From positions 564,501-628,500 of the forward strand of contig NZ_CP090349.1 of assembly GCF_021398735.1 (NCBI RefSeq): a stretch of 64,000 nucleotides of DNA, written 5' to 3'. The stretch comes from Methylobacterium oryzae (GTDB lineage Bacteria > Pseudomonadota > Alphaproteobacteria > Rhizobiales > Beijerinckiaceae). This document shows, in pieces, positions 33,270 to 41,209 of this stretch (its first letter is position 1; each line of letters begins with the position of its first letter). The notes under the pieces are model-generated. The model had not been told where the DNA came from, did not search any database, and was given only the letters and a program-made list of their open reading frames with translations. The position numbers and the translations under genes are program-made.

Positions 33270-34649
33270 ATGAGCAACCGGATGTGGGGCGGCCGCTTCG
33301 CGAGCGGCCCGGCGGAGATCATGGAGGAGATCAACGCCTCCATCGGATTCGACAAGCGCCTCGCGCCCCAGGATATCCGCGGCTCGCTGGCGCATGTGGC
33401 GATGCTGGGCCAAGCCGGCATCCTGCCGGCGGAGGATGTGGCCGCGATCGAGGCCGGGCTCAAGTCCGTGCGCGACGAGATCGAGGGCGGCACCTTCGCG
33501 TTCAAGCGCGAGCTCGAGGACATCCACATGTCCGTGGAGAGCCGGCTCACCGAGATCGTCGGCCCGGCCGCCGGCCGCCTGCACACGGCGCGCTCGCGCA
33601 ACGACCAGGTCGCCACCGACATGAAGCTCTGGGTGCGCGACACCCTCGATTCCCTCGACCAGCAGGCCGCCGACCTGCAGCGCGCCCTCAGCCAGGCGGC
33701 GCTGAAGCACGCCGGCACCGTGATGCCGGGCTTCACCCATCTCCAGTCGGCCCAGCCGGTGACCTTCGGCCACCACTGCCTCGCCTACGTCGAGATGCTG
33801 GCCCGCGACCGGGGCCGGTTCCGCGACGCCCGGGCGCGGCTCAACGAGTGCCCGCTCGGCGCCGCGGCGCTCGCCGGCACCTCCTTCCCGATCGACCGGC
33901 ACGCCACGGCGGCGGCCCTCGGCTTCGACCGGCCGACCGCCAACTCCCTCGACTCGGTCGCCGACCGCGACTTCGCCCTGGAGGCCCTGGCGGCGGCCTC
34001 GATCTGCGCCGTGCACCTGTCGCGCTTCGCCGAGGAGCTGGTGGTCTGGACCTCGGCCCAGTTCAACTTCGTGCGGCTGTCGGACGGGTTCACCACCGGC
34101 TCGTCGATCATGCCGCAGAAGCGCAACCCCGACGCCGCCGAGCTGGTGCGCGCGAAGAGCGGCCGGATCATCGGCGCGCTGACCGGCCTGCTCATCGTCA
34201 TGAAGGGCCTGCCGCTCGCCTACTCGAAGGACATGCAGGAGGACAAGGAGGGCACGTTCGACGCCCTCCAGGCCCTGTCCCTGTGCCTCGCCGCCATGAC
34301 CGGCATGGTGAAGGACCTGGAGCCCAACGCCGAAGTGCTCGGCCGCGCCGCCGGCTCCGGCTACGCCACCGCCACCGACCTCGCCGACTGGCTGGTGCGC
34401 GAGCTCGGGCTGCCGTTCCGTCAGGCACACCACGTCACCGGCCGCCTCGTCGGCGCGGCCTCCGCCAAGGGCGTCGGGCTCGAAGAGCTGTCGCTGCCCG
34501 AGATGCAGGAGGCGGAGCCGCGGATCACCGAGGCGGTCTACGCGGTGCTGGGCGTCGAGAACTCGGTGGCGAGCCGCACCAGCTACGGCGGCACCGCACC
34601 CGACAACGTCCGGCGCCAGGCGCAGGCCTGGATCGAGCGGCTGGGCTGA
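33270..34649 (+). CDS. argH: Argininosuccinate lyase
   Basis: ArgH splits argininosuccinate to arginine and fumarate, the last step of arginine synthesis; 459 residues, normal length. It starts [58 protein letters not shown] with the catalytic His, and the fumarase/aspartase signature [15 protein letters not shown] with the catalytic Ser are all intact. [11 protein letters not shown] near the end is typical. ATG 33270 follows GGAAGG. Confidence 0.98.
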   Translation: MSNRMWGGRFASGPAEIMEEINASIGFDKRLAPQDIRGSLAHVAMLGQAGILPAEDVAAIEAGLKSVRDEIEGGTFAFKRELEDIHMSVESRLTEIVGPAAGRLHTARSRNDQVATDMKLWVRDTLDSLDQQAADLQRALSQAALKHAGTVMPGFTHLQSAQPVTFGHHCLAYVEMLARDRGRFRDARARLNECPLGAAALAGTSFPIDRHATAAALGFDRPTANSLDSVADRDFALEALAAASICAVHLSRFAEELVVWTSAQFNFVRLSDGFTTGSSIMPQKRNPDAAELVRAKSGRIIGALTGLLIVMKGLPLAYSKDMQEDKEGTFDALQALSLCLAAMTGMVKDLEPNAEVLGRAAGSGYATATDLADWLVRELGLPFRQAHHVTGRLVGAASAKGVGLEELSLPEMQEAEPRITEAVYAVLGVENSVASRTSYGGTAPDNVRRQAQAWIERLG

Positions 34650-34902
34650 GCCGTCGCGGCCGACGGCGACCGGCGCCGGCTGACGCTTCGCGCCGCTAGC
34701 CCCTGAGGGTTGCCGGGGGCCCGCGGCCCGACGCTCCGACCGCGGGGTGGGCCCCCGGTCGCCTCGGATCAGGGAACGGGCCCCCGCTCATCCACAGGAC
34801 CGTTCAAAATTGTGCATTGCAACCCTCGGCCCACCCGCGCGTTCACCATCTGGCTAAGTCCGCTCAGCTACAAGCTTCGCCGTCTGGATCGGAGTTCGCA
34901 GG

Positions 34903-35184
34903 ATGCCTGTCGAGAGTTGGCTGAACACGGAGGAGGTGCCGGATTTCGCGGCGCACGCCACGGCGATGATCGACGCCGCCCTGACCGGTTCGGGCCTGAC
35001 GCGCGAGTCCTACTGGGCCGCCGTCCGCAAGGGCTACAACACCCCCTACAACGATCCGCCCCGCCAGCGCGCCGCGCCGGCCCGGCCGAACGCCATCGCG
35101 GTGCCCGCCGGCCCGGCGGTCGAGGCGCTGCCGGTCCCGGCCGGCGTCATCGCGGCCCGGGCGACGGAAGCCCGCGCCGTCTGA
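34903..35184 (+). CDS. Hypothetical small protein, 93 residues
   Basis: ATG 34903 is preceded by GGAG at about 34891. The product begins PVESWLNTEEVPDFAAHATAMIDAAL and has an N-terminal helical half of about 60 residues followed by an Ala/Pro/Val-rich tail (RPNAIAVPAGPAVEALPVPAG). No signal peptide or membrane helix is evident. Family not recognised. The 253 bases upstream contain AT-richer sequence around 34800-34860 that may hold its promoter. Confidence 0.6.
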   Translation: MPVESWLNTEEVPDFAAHATAMIDAALTGSGLTRESYWAAVRKGYNTPYNDPPRQRAAPARPNAIAVPAGPAVEALPVPAGVIAARATEARAV

Positions 35185-35292
35185 TTGTCGACGGATCCCG
35201 CCTCGCCATCTTGCCGACGTTTTACGCAAGCTTCACTAATCCCGAACCCCGGTCCGGCTCCTGACGGAGCCGCCCGTCGTCAGGAAGTGAAG

Positions 35293-36021
35293 ATGGTCCG
35301 CGTCCCCCGCTCGCTCCCGGTCGGAGCTCTCGCCCTGCTCGCCTCCGGGCTGGTTACCGGCCTCGTCGGAGGTGTGCTCGGCGGGACCTGCCTGGTCGCG
35401 ACGGCGGCCCACGCCCAGGACGCGGCGGCGGCCCCGGACGCCGGCGGTGGCGACGCGGCCCCGTCGCGGCGCGGGCGGCGGCACGGCCGCGAGCGGAGCA
35501 AGCGCGCCGAGAAGAAGACCGCGACCCCGCCGGGGATGCAGCAGGCCACCCCGGTGGCGATTTTCGGCGACTGGAACGTGTTCGTGAACGGCGACGGCCG
35601 CAACAAGCTCTGCTACGCGATCGCGCAGCCGCAGACGCGCTCGCCCAAGACCCTGAAGCGCGACACCGCCTACCTGTTCGTGAGCGTGCGCAAGGGCGAG
35701 AACATCCAGAACGAGGTGGCGGTGATGCTGGGCTTCCCGTCGAAGCCCGCGGCCTCCCAGGTCAAGCCCGGCTCCGCGGCCGCGCCGACCGACCCGAGCC
35801 TCAACCTCGGCGCCAGCCGCTACGGCCTCGTGGTCAAGGACGGCAATGCCTGGCTGCAGAACCCCGCCGAGGAGGCGCGGGTCGTCTCCGAGATGAGCGC
35901 CCGCAACCCGAAGATCATCATCAAGGCCACGTCGATGCGCGGGAACCCGACGAGCGACGAGTACGCGCTCGGCGGATTCGCGGAGGCCATGAAGCGCACC
36001 CGGGACGAGTGCAGCAAGTAG
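35293..36021 (+). CDS. Invasion-associated locus B (IalB)-like secreted protein
   Basis: This encodes 242 residues from ATG 35293. The signal region LALLASGLVTGLVGGVLGG ends near AAHAQ. A lysine/arginine-rich linker (RRGRRHGRERSKRAEKK) follows. The globular part reads IFGDWNVFVNGDGRNKLCYAIAQP, VSVRKGENIQNEVAVMLGFP and FAEAMKRTRDECSK. This is the IalB pattern common in alphaproteobacteria, where function is mostly unknown despite the name. It is convergent with the next small gene, with an eight-base gap. Confidence 0.8.
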   Translation: MVRVPRSLPVGALALLASGLVTGLVGGVLGGTCLVATAAHAQDAAAAPDAGGGDAAPSRRGRRHGRERSKRAEKKTATPPGMQQATPVAIFGDWNVFVNGDGRNKLCYAIAQPQTRSPKTLKRDTAYLFVSVRKGENIQNEVAVMLGFPSKPAASQVKPGSAAAPTDPSLNLGASRYGLVVKDGNAWLQNPAEEARVVSEMSARNPKIIIKATSMRGNPTSDEYALGGFAEAMKRTRDECSK

Positions 36022-36029
36022 CGGACGGG

Positions 36030-36311
36030 TCAGGCCCGCCTCAGCGCGGGCCGGTGCGACCGGTCGGGGGACCGGGCGCTCATGCGCGCGCGGGCCGCGC
36101 GCGCGGCCTGCTCGGCCGTGCGGAACACGGCGCCGTCGAGCCCGTCGAAATCGCGCGCGGACGAGAAGAACCGGACGCCGCGCCCCTCGGGGACGGCGAT
36201 CCCGGCGGTGACCTCACCGATCTCGATCACCCGGGCGGGTTCGCTCGGGCCGAGGGCCGGGTCCGCGAGGTCGGGACGGTCTTCGGGTTTGTACTCTGCG
36301 AGGCTGTGCAT
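36030..36311 (-). CDS. Hypothetical small protein, 93 residues
   Basis: The product starts HSLAEYKPEDRPDLADPA, then a beta-type segment ARVIEIGEVTAGIAVPEGRGVRFFSSARDFDGLDGAVF, then an Arg-rich helix EQAARAARARMSA. No signal peptide. It resembles short proteins of unknown function found in Methylobacterium-like genomes, but I do not recognise a domain name. The RFFSSARDF core and the regular composition support a real gene. Confidence 0.6.
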   Translation of the reverse strand: MHSLAEYKPEDRPDLADPALGPSEPARVIEIGEVTAGIAVPEGRGVRFFSSARDFDGLDGAVFRTAEQAARAARARMSARSPDRSHRPALRRA

Positions 36312-36718
36312 CGGATCGGGAACTCCCTGGGCCGGCCGGTCGCCGTGCCGGATCGCGTTGGCTGCTGCGGAGGATCGACGGGGCTCAGCGTCGACAGCGC
36401 CGGCGGGCGGCGGGGCAGCAGGGGGCGATCGGGAGCGGGTATCGAAGGGACGATGTGCGAGTGACCATCGGACGTCCTCCAGACTGAAGGACCGCGCGGC
36501 GCGGGGCCGGCGCAGTGCTTTAGCGTTTGATCACGCGGCGCAAGCTACGCTTCTCAAAGGACCGCGGCCGGCCCTGTCGCGCACCCGAGGTGCGCGGCCG
36601 GGCCGGCACTCCTGAAGATGGGCGCGGCACGGCGCACCGTCAACGGAACGGACTTCCGATTTCGAGGGCCGGCTTGGCAGGAAGCCGGTCCCGGGCGCGC
36701 GTCCGGGAGGCGGATCGT
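36312..36718. other. Non-coding region between two minus-strand genes
   Basis: I find no convincing gene in these 407 bases. CCGGCTT (36669-36675) and AAGCCGG (36682-36688) form a perfect 7-bp hairpin 31-50 bases past the HAD gene stop and may be its transcript end. The part from 36460 to 36560 is less GC-rich and may contain the promoter of the 36030 gene. Confidence 0.4.
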
Positions 36719-37414
36719 TCAGGCCGCGGCGATCACCGCGGCGAGGTCGGAGAAGTCCGAGAAGATCCGGGCCGCGCCGGCCTCCGCGAGCCCGGCGCCC
36801 GCCGGGTCGTGACCCCAGTGGCCGCCGCCCGTGAAGCCCGCGACCCGCATGCCGGCGCTCCGGGCCGCCGTGACCCCGGGAACGCTGTCCTCGATCACGA
36901 GGCAGGCCGCCGGAGCGACGCCCATCCGCTCGGCGGCGAACAGGAACAGGTCGGGGAAGGGCTTGCCCCGCGCCACCTGCGCCGAGGAGAAGACGCGGTC
37001 GCCGAACAGGGGGAGCAGCCCGGTCAGCGTCAGGGAGTGGCGCAGCCGCACCGGGTCGCTGCTCGACGCGACGCAGACCGGCAGGCCCACGGCGGCGACC
37101 GCCTCGGCGACGCCGCGCATCGCCCGCAGCTCCGCGTCGAACAGCGCCAGGGTCTCGGCCTTCACCGCCTCGACGAAGCCGGCCGGGGCGGTGACGCCGT
37201 AGTCGCTCGCGATATGCGCCATGATCGAGGGCATCGCGGTGCCGGTGAAGCGCGCCCGCACGGTGGCGAAGTCGATGTCCACGCCGATCCGGTTGAGCCC
37301 GGCCGTCAGGCAGGCGAGGCTCAGGGGCTCGCTGTCCACCAGGACGCCGTCGCAATCGAAGATCACGAGGCCGAGATTCGTCGCGCGCGCGTCCAAGGTC
37401 GACCGTTCCCGCAC
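36719..37414 (-). CDS. HAD-superfamily phosphatase (beta-phosphoglucomutase-like)
   Basis: This is a 231-residue cytoplasmic hydrolase. Motif I is [18 protein letters not shown], motif [14 protein letters not shown], the Lys is in [18 protein letters not shown], and motif IV is [19 protein letters not shown]. The alpha-helical cap ([18 protein letters not shown]) fits subclass IA enzymes acting on sugar phosphates or phosphoglycolate. GTG 37414 is my start; TTG 37396, which has GGAACGG upstream, is almost as good. Substrate unknown. Confidence 0.9.
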   Translation of the reverse strand: MRERSTLDARATNLGLVIFDCDGVLVDSEPLSLACLTAGLNRIGVDIDFATVRARFTGTAMPSIMAHIASDYGVTAPAGFVEAVKAETLALFDAELRAMRGVAEAVAAVGLPVCVASSSDPVRLRHSLTLTGLLPLFGDRVFSSAQVARGKPFPDLFLFAAERMGVAPAACLVIEDSVPGVTAARSAGMRVAGFTGGGHWGHDPAGAGLAEAGAARIFSDFSDLAAVIAAA

Positions 37415-37594
37415 GGCCCGCCGCCGCCGGGCGACCCTGTGGCACGGGCCCGAGGGCCCCGCAACCGCGCGGATCGACGCTCGCCCCGGGCGCTGACCGG
37501 GTGCTTGCACCTTGCGGCGCGGCCCCATACTCCCGGGGCGGGCGCGCCGATCCGGCACCCACGGCCCGTAAGGCAAGGCTCAGAAGGCCCCGCG

Positions 37595-37915
37595 ATGTTC
37601 CGCTTCCTGGCCCGCGTCCTGGGCTTCCTGCTGATGGCCGGCGGCTTCGTCGCGCTGGTCTACGACGGCGCCCGCTCCATCGCCAACAACGGGCTGCGGG
37701 TGACGCCGCTCTCCGACGTGATCGCCACCCTGTTCAAGGACAAGGCCAGCGCCCTGCAGGGCAGCGTGGAGGGGGCGGCGCCCTGGCTCTGGCACATCCT
37801 GGGCCTGCCGCTCACCCTGGCGCCGGCCTCCCTGATCGGCCTCGGCCTCGGCGCGGTCCTGCTCTGGCTCGGCCAGCCGGGCCGCGAGCCGATCGGGTTC
37901 CTGACGAAGCCCTGA
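37595..37915 (+). CDS. Small two-helix membrane protein, 106 residues
   Basis: The start is ATG 37595 with AGAAGG upstream. Two hydrophobic segments are clear: FLARVLGFLLMAGGFVALVY near the N-terminus and LGLPLTLAPASLIGLGLGAVLLWL near the C-terminus. They are joined by a soluble loop with FKDKASALQGSVEGAAPWLWH. The end REPIGFLTKP is cytoplasmic-looking. Similar small membrane proteins occur as petE-like or DUF-type genes in related bacteria, but I cannot name this one. Its stop is in a 16-bp tandem duplication. Confidence 0.75.
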   Translation: MFRFLARVLGFLLMAGGFVALVYDGARSIANNGLRVTPLSDVIATLFKDKASALQGSVEGAAPWLWHILGLPLTLAPASLIGLGLGAVLLWLGQPGREPIGFLTKP

Positions 37916-37934
37916 TCCGACGAAGCCCTGATCC
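37903..37934 (+). repeat. 16-bp tandem duplication spanning a stop codon
   Basis: GACGAAGCCCTGATCC occurs twice in direct tandem (37903-37918, 37919-37934). The membrane-protein gene stops at the TGA in the first copy; the second copy carries its TGA in a different frame. The arrangement parallels the duplications at 6342 and 49450. Confidence 0.95.
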
Positions 37935-37944
37935 TCCGGGCGGC

Positions 37945-38439
37945 CTAGCGGGCCGCGAGCTTGGCCTCGGCCTCGGCCAGGGCGGCCTTCAGCCGCTCGA
38001 TCTCGGCGGTCAGCGCGTAGTGCTCGCTGACGTCGAGCTGCGAGGCGAAGAAGTAGACCACCCGTCCCGCCTCGTCCCGCACCGGGCCGACGTAGAGGGC
38101 GTTCTGGAAGGTCGAGCCGTCCCTGCGGTAGTTAAGGAGGTCGACCCGGATATCCTCCTCCCGCCGGACGGCCGCGCGGAGGCGGTCGACGGCCGCCGCC
38201 TCGGTGTCGGGCCCCTGCAGGAAGCGGCAATTGCGGCCGACCACCTCCATCCGGGTGTAGCCGGTGAGTTTCAGGAAGGCGTCGTTCACGAAGACGATCG
38301 GGTTATCGTGCTGGGCCGGATCGGTGATGATCATCGGCATCCGGGTCGCCCGCACGGCGGCCGCGAAGGGATCGCCCCGGTGCGCCTCCGCCTTGAGGTC
38401 GTCCGGCACGTGGCTCGTGGCGGTCCCGCCCGTCTCCAT
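37945..38439 (-). CDS. Short LOV-domain blue-light photoreceptor
   Basis: This is a 164-residue protein with one LOV (PAS) domain at about residues 25-135 and a C-terminal coiled coil (HYALTAEIERLKAALAEAEAK). The flavin motif GRNCRFLQG has the adduct-forming Cys71 and the flanking Asn, Arg and Gln. NYRRDGSTFQNAL and YFFASQLDVSEHY provide the remaining Asn and Gln contacts. All residues for blue-light photochemistry are present. No kinase, HTH or GGDEF domain is attached, so signalling must go through dimer contacts or a partner. ATG 38439 avoids an Arg/Pro-rich extension upstream. Confidence 0.92.
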   Translation of the reverse strand: METGGTATSHVPDDLKAEAHRGDPFAAAVRATRMPMIITDPAQHDNPIVFVNDAFLKLTGYTRMEVVGRNCRFLQGPDTEAAAVDRLRAAVRREEDIRVDLLNYRRDGSTFQNALYVGPVRDEAGRVVYFFASQLDVSEHYALTAEIERLKAALAEAEAKLAAR

Positions 38440-38772
38440 CCGGATCAGCCCCTCACAGCGCCGCGCAGGGCGGCCGTCCGACCCGCGTCGTCGGGGCACC
38501 AAGCCGGAATTTGCCCGCGCGGTCCAGTCTCTCGCGGCGCGGTTCGCGGAGGGCGGGCGCCGAACGTCGTCCGGCGGTCCCCGCCTTCCCGTGTCGGGCG
38601 GCGCCCAAGACCGGGAGGCGGGCCGCTGGCGCACCGCTTCGCGGGGGCATGCCACCAGCAGGCCCCGGCCAAGAAGCTGGCCAAGAAGCTGGCCAAGAAC
38701 CGGGCCAAGAACCGGGCCAAGAACTCGGCCGGCTGTTGCGGCCCGGCGGGAACCGGCGGCGGCGCCCGAGCC
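38440..38772. other. Gene-poor region holding a 12-bp tandem repeat
   Basis: Between the LOV gene and the small ORF at 38773 there are 333 bases with no well-supported gene. A minus-strand frame from 38720 to 38445 is open and would read through the repeat as a hydrophobic FLARFLASFLA-like pattern, but composition after that is Arg/Pro-rich and not protein-like. Confidence 0.4.
38667..38726. repeat. Five-copy 12-bp tandem repeat
   Basis: There are five uninterrupted 12-base units starting GGCCAAGAA: two end GCT, two end CCG and one ends CTC. On the + strand the units would encode Ala-Lys-Lys-Leu/Ala-Lys-Asn-Arg runs like histone-H1-type tails; on the minus strand they would encode FLAR/FLAS. 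No start codon and ribosome-binding site place either frame convincingly in a gene. Confidence 0.95.
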
Positions 38773-38937
38773 TCACGGGCTCCGGCTGTCGGGCCGCGTC
38801 TGCGGGCCCGGCACCGGGGCGCCGGCGGCGCCCCGCAGGGGCGGCGTGCTGTTCGGGCTGCGCAGCACGATCAGGACGCTGCCGAGGACCGAGAGGGCGA
38901 GGGCGGTCACGAGGAGGATGAAGAGCCAGCGGGGCAT
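38773..38937 (-). CDS. Candidate small membrane protein, 54 residues
   Basis: ATG 38937 lies nine bases after the stop of the monooxygenase gene on the same strand, and the frame runs 54 codons to TGA. The product is PRWLFILLVTALALSVLGSV, then LIVLRSPNS and a Pro/Gly/Ala tail: one N-terminal helix with a short soluble tail. There is no strong ribosome-binding site, so translation would be coupled to the upstream gene. Family unknown. Confidence 0.45.
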   Translation of the reverse strand: MPRWLFILLVTALALSVLGSVLIVLRSPNSTPPLRGAAGAPVPGPQTRPDSRSP

Positions 38938-38946
38938 CCGGGGCGG

Positions 38947-40473
38947 TTAGCACATCGGAGCCGGCGCGCCGAGCGGCCCGGCCGGTGACGGGCCGAACCA
39001 GCGGCCCACCGCCTCCCGCAGGCCGTCGAGGGCCGTTGCCGCGCCCGTCCAGGCGACGCAGCCGTCGGGGCGGACCAGCGTCGAGGGCCCGTCCGGGACC
39101 GCCACGCAGCTCACCCGGCCCGTCGCCGCGGCGACCATCCGGGAGGCCGCGCCGTCGGCGCTGCCGTCGACGAGGAGGCCCCGGCCGTCCTGCATCGCGC
39201 CGTAGAGCGTCGCGCCACCGGCGCCGAGCGGCCCGTCGCCGGCCATCCGGCCGACCGCGTCCTCGGGCGAGCCGAGATCGTACCGGGCGCTCAGGCCGCG
39301 CATCAGGCCGCCGAGGATCCGGCTGACCTCGTCGCTCTCCAGGAGCCGCGCCATCAGGTCGCGCAGCGCGCCCGATTGCGGATCGGGCCGCAGGATCGCC
39401 GCCTGGGCGCGGGTGTTGGCCGTGACGGCCTCGGCCACCGGGCGCCGCTCGGCCGTGTAGGTATCGAGCAGGGTCTCGGGCATCTCCCCGCGCAGCACGG
39501 CGGCGAGCTTCCAGCCGAGATTGGCGGCGTCGCCCAGGCCGAGGCTCAGGCCCTGGCCGTCGAAGGGCGCGTGGACATGCGCCGCGTCGCCGGCGAGCAG
39601 CACGCGGCCCCGGCGGTAGGTGTCGACGAGGCGCGTGTTGTCGGCCCACCGGTTCGCGACCGCGACCCGGGCGACGCGGACGTCCGTGCCGCTGACCCGG
39701 CGCAGCGCGGTCTCGATCTCGTCGCGCGTGACGGGCGCCTGCCGGTCGGCCGGCGGGCCGCTGAAATCCAGCATGAACAGGCGGCGCGGGAACGGCCCGT
39801 GGCCGTAGACGCCCCCCGGCCCGCGGTGCCAGCCGACCGGCAGCGCGCCGGCGGGATCGTCGAGATCGGCGATCGCCTGGTACATGGTGAGCGTCGGCGG
39901 CGTGCCGGGGAAGGCGAAGCCGGCCATCTTGCGGACCGCGCTGCGGCCGCCGTCGCAGCCGACGAGATAGGCGCAGCGGACGCGCGCGTCGCCCGTCGGC
40001 GCGGTCCAGGCCACCTCGACCCTGTCGGCCGCCTCCGTGAAGCCCGTGAGCGTGCAACCGCGGCGCAGGTCGATCCCGAGCGCCGCGGCGCGGTCGAGCA
40101 GCATGGCTTCGAGGCTCTGCTGATCGACCGCGCGCATGCGCCGGTCCGGCTCCGCCTGCGGGCCGCGGCGGATGAACAGGAAGCCGAAATGGCCGCTGAA
40201 CTGCGCCCCGCGCGGGCCGCCGCCGACCTGACCCGGCAGGCGGTCCATCGCCGCGAGGCTCCGCGCCTCGGCGGCCTCGATCGCCGCGCCCATCCCCCGC
40301 CGCTGCAGCGCCTCGACGCCCAGGGGGCCGAGCCCCAGCGCCTTGATGGTGGTGCTCGGCTCGGTGAGGCGCTCCAGCACCCGGACGCGCGCGCCCCCGA
40401 GGGTCAGCTCGATGGCTGTGAGGAGCCCGACCGGACCGGCTCCAACCACGACGACGTCGACAGGCTCATCCAT
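38947..40473 (-). CDS. FAD-dependent aromatic-ring monooxygenase
   Basis: This is a 508-residue flavoprotein hydroxylase of the PheA/TfdB/MhpA group, which uses NAD(P)H and oxygen to hydroxylate phenol-like rings. The FAD motif is VVVVGAGPVGLLTAIEL at the N-terminus. The DG motif is YLVGCDGGRSAVRKMAGF, and the second FAD motif is RVLLAGDAAHVHAPFDGQG. A thioredoxin-like C-domain follows (GRGLLVDGSADG, LVRPDGCVAW). It is divergent from the TetR gene at 40529, the classic layout for a repressor and its target. The substrate is not predictable. Confidence 0.93.
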   Translation of the reverse strand: MDEPVDVVVVGAGPVGLLTAIELTLGGARVRVLERLTEPSTTIKALGLGPLGVEALQRRGMGAAIEAAEARSLAAMDRLPGQVGGGPRGAQFSGHFGFLFIRRGPQAEPDRRMRAVDQQSLEAMLLDRAAALGIDLRRGCTLTGFTEAADRVEVAWTAPTGDARVRCAYLVGCDGGRSAVRKMAGFAFPGTPPTLTMYQAIADLDDPAGALPVGWHRGPGGVYGHGPFPRRLFMLDFSGPPADRQAPVTRDEIETALRRVSGTDVRVARVAVANRWADNTRLVDTYRRGRVLLAGDAAHVHAPFDGQGLSLGLGDAANLGWKLAAVLRGEMPETLLDTYTAERRPVAEAVTANTRAQAAILRPDPQSGALRDLMARLLESDEVSRILGGLMRGLSARYDLGSPEDAVGRMAGDGPLGAGGATLYGAMQDGRGLLVDGSADGAASRMVAAATGRVSCVAVPDGPSTLVRPDGCVAWTGAATALDGLREAVGRWFGPSPAGPLGAPAPMC

Positions 40474-40503
40474 GGACTTAATCGATTTCTATACTCAGTC
40501 CAT
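40472..40503. promoter_or_regulatory. Candidate TetR operator between divergent genes
   Basis: ATGGACT (40472-40478) and AGTCCAT (40497-40503) are perfect inverted repeats with an 18-base AT-rich spacer containing TTAATCGATT. The dyad fills the gap between the monooxygenase start (40473) and the regulator gene and overlaps the first codon of the former. It is the expected place for an autoregulatory TetR operator. Confidence 0.6.
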
Positions 40504-40528
40504 GAATGGATGTGGTATGAGGCGGCGC

Positions 40529-41183
40529 ATGTCAACGCCTCCCGACCGCCGGTCCCGCAAGCGCCTCGCCACCCGGCAGGCCATCTCCGACGCCGCCACG
40601 CGGCTGTTCCTGGAGCGCGGCTTCGACGCCGTGACGGTGGATGAGATCGCGGCGGCTGCCGATGTCGGCCGGATGACCGTGTTCAACCATTTCCCCCCGC
40701 AAGGAGGACATGTTCTACGACCGCGACGAGGAGGGGCGCGCACTCCTGCGCGAGACCCTGCGGCAGCGCGATCCCCGGGTCGCGCCGGTCGAGACGCTCC
40801 GCCAGCTGGCGCACCGGCTGGTGACGGGCCGGAACCCGGTCGTGGAATTCTCGGCGCGCAGCGGCGCCTTCGTCGCGACGGCGGCCGGGAGCGAGACGCT
40901 CAAGGCCCGGGCCCGGGCGATCCGGGACGAACTCGCGGGCGTGGTGCGGGTCGCGCTCGCCGAATCCATCGGGCGCGGGCCGGAGGATCCCGACGCCGAC
41001 CTGGCGGCCGGCCTGTTGCTGGCGACCTGGAGCGTGGCCTTCCTCCGGGCGCACCGGACCTTCCGGGCGACGCGGCGGACGGAGGCGGCGAATGCCGCCT
41101 TCCTGGCGGTCATCGACCGGGGGACGGCCGGCCTCGCGGCGGCGCTGGCCGGCACGCCCTACGCGGAGGCGGCCGCGCCCTGA
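40529..41183 (+). pseudogene. TetR-family regulator with a frameshift
   Basis: The N-terminal part from ATG 40529 (GAGG upstream) is a normal TetR DNA-binding domain: RKRLATRQAISDAATRLFLE, GFDAVTVDEIAAAADVGRMTVFNHF. It then runs into a six-C tract at 40693-40698. After that the natural continuation RKEDMFYDRDEEGRALLRE is in another frame and goes to 41183 with a typical ligand-domain helix pattern (AAGLLLATWSVAFLRAHRTF). Removing one C restores a single protein of about 217 residues. It is either a real inactivating indel, a sequencing error, or slippage-controlled expression. It probably represses, or repressed, the divergent monooxygenase. Confidence 0.85.
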
Positions 41184-41209
41184 GCGGCGACCATCCCCGG
41201 GGGCCCGGC

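Noticed and set aside
34714..34756. GGGGGCCC/GGGCCCCC stem as argH terminator
   Set aside because: The arms pair but the loop is long and GC-rich and no T-run follows. Such pairings are common by chance in this DNA.
36527..37915. A 462-residue plus-strand frame upstream of the small membrane protein
   Set aside because: Only the final 106 residues from ATG 37595 are protein-like, with a ribosome-binding site. The earlier part lies opposite the HAD gene.
38445..38720. Minus-strand 91-residue ORF with FLARFLASFLA repeats upstream of the LOV gene
   Set aside because: The hydrophobic pattern is only a reading of the 12-bp repeat. The remainder is Arg/Pro/Gly-rich with no domain and no ribosome-binding site.
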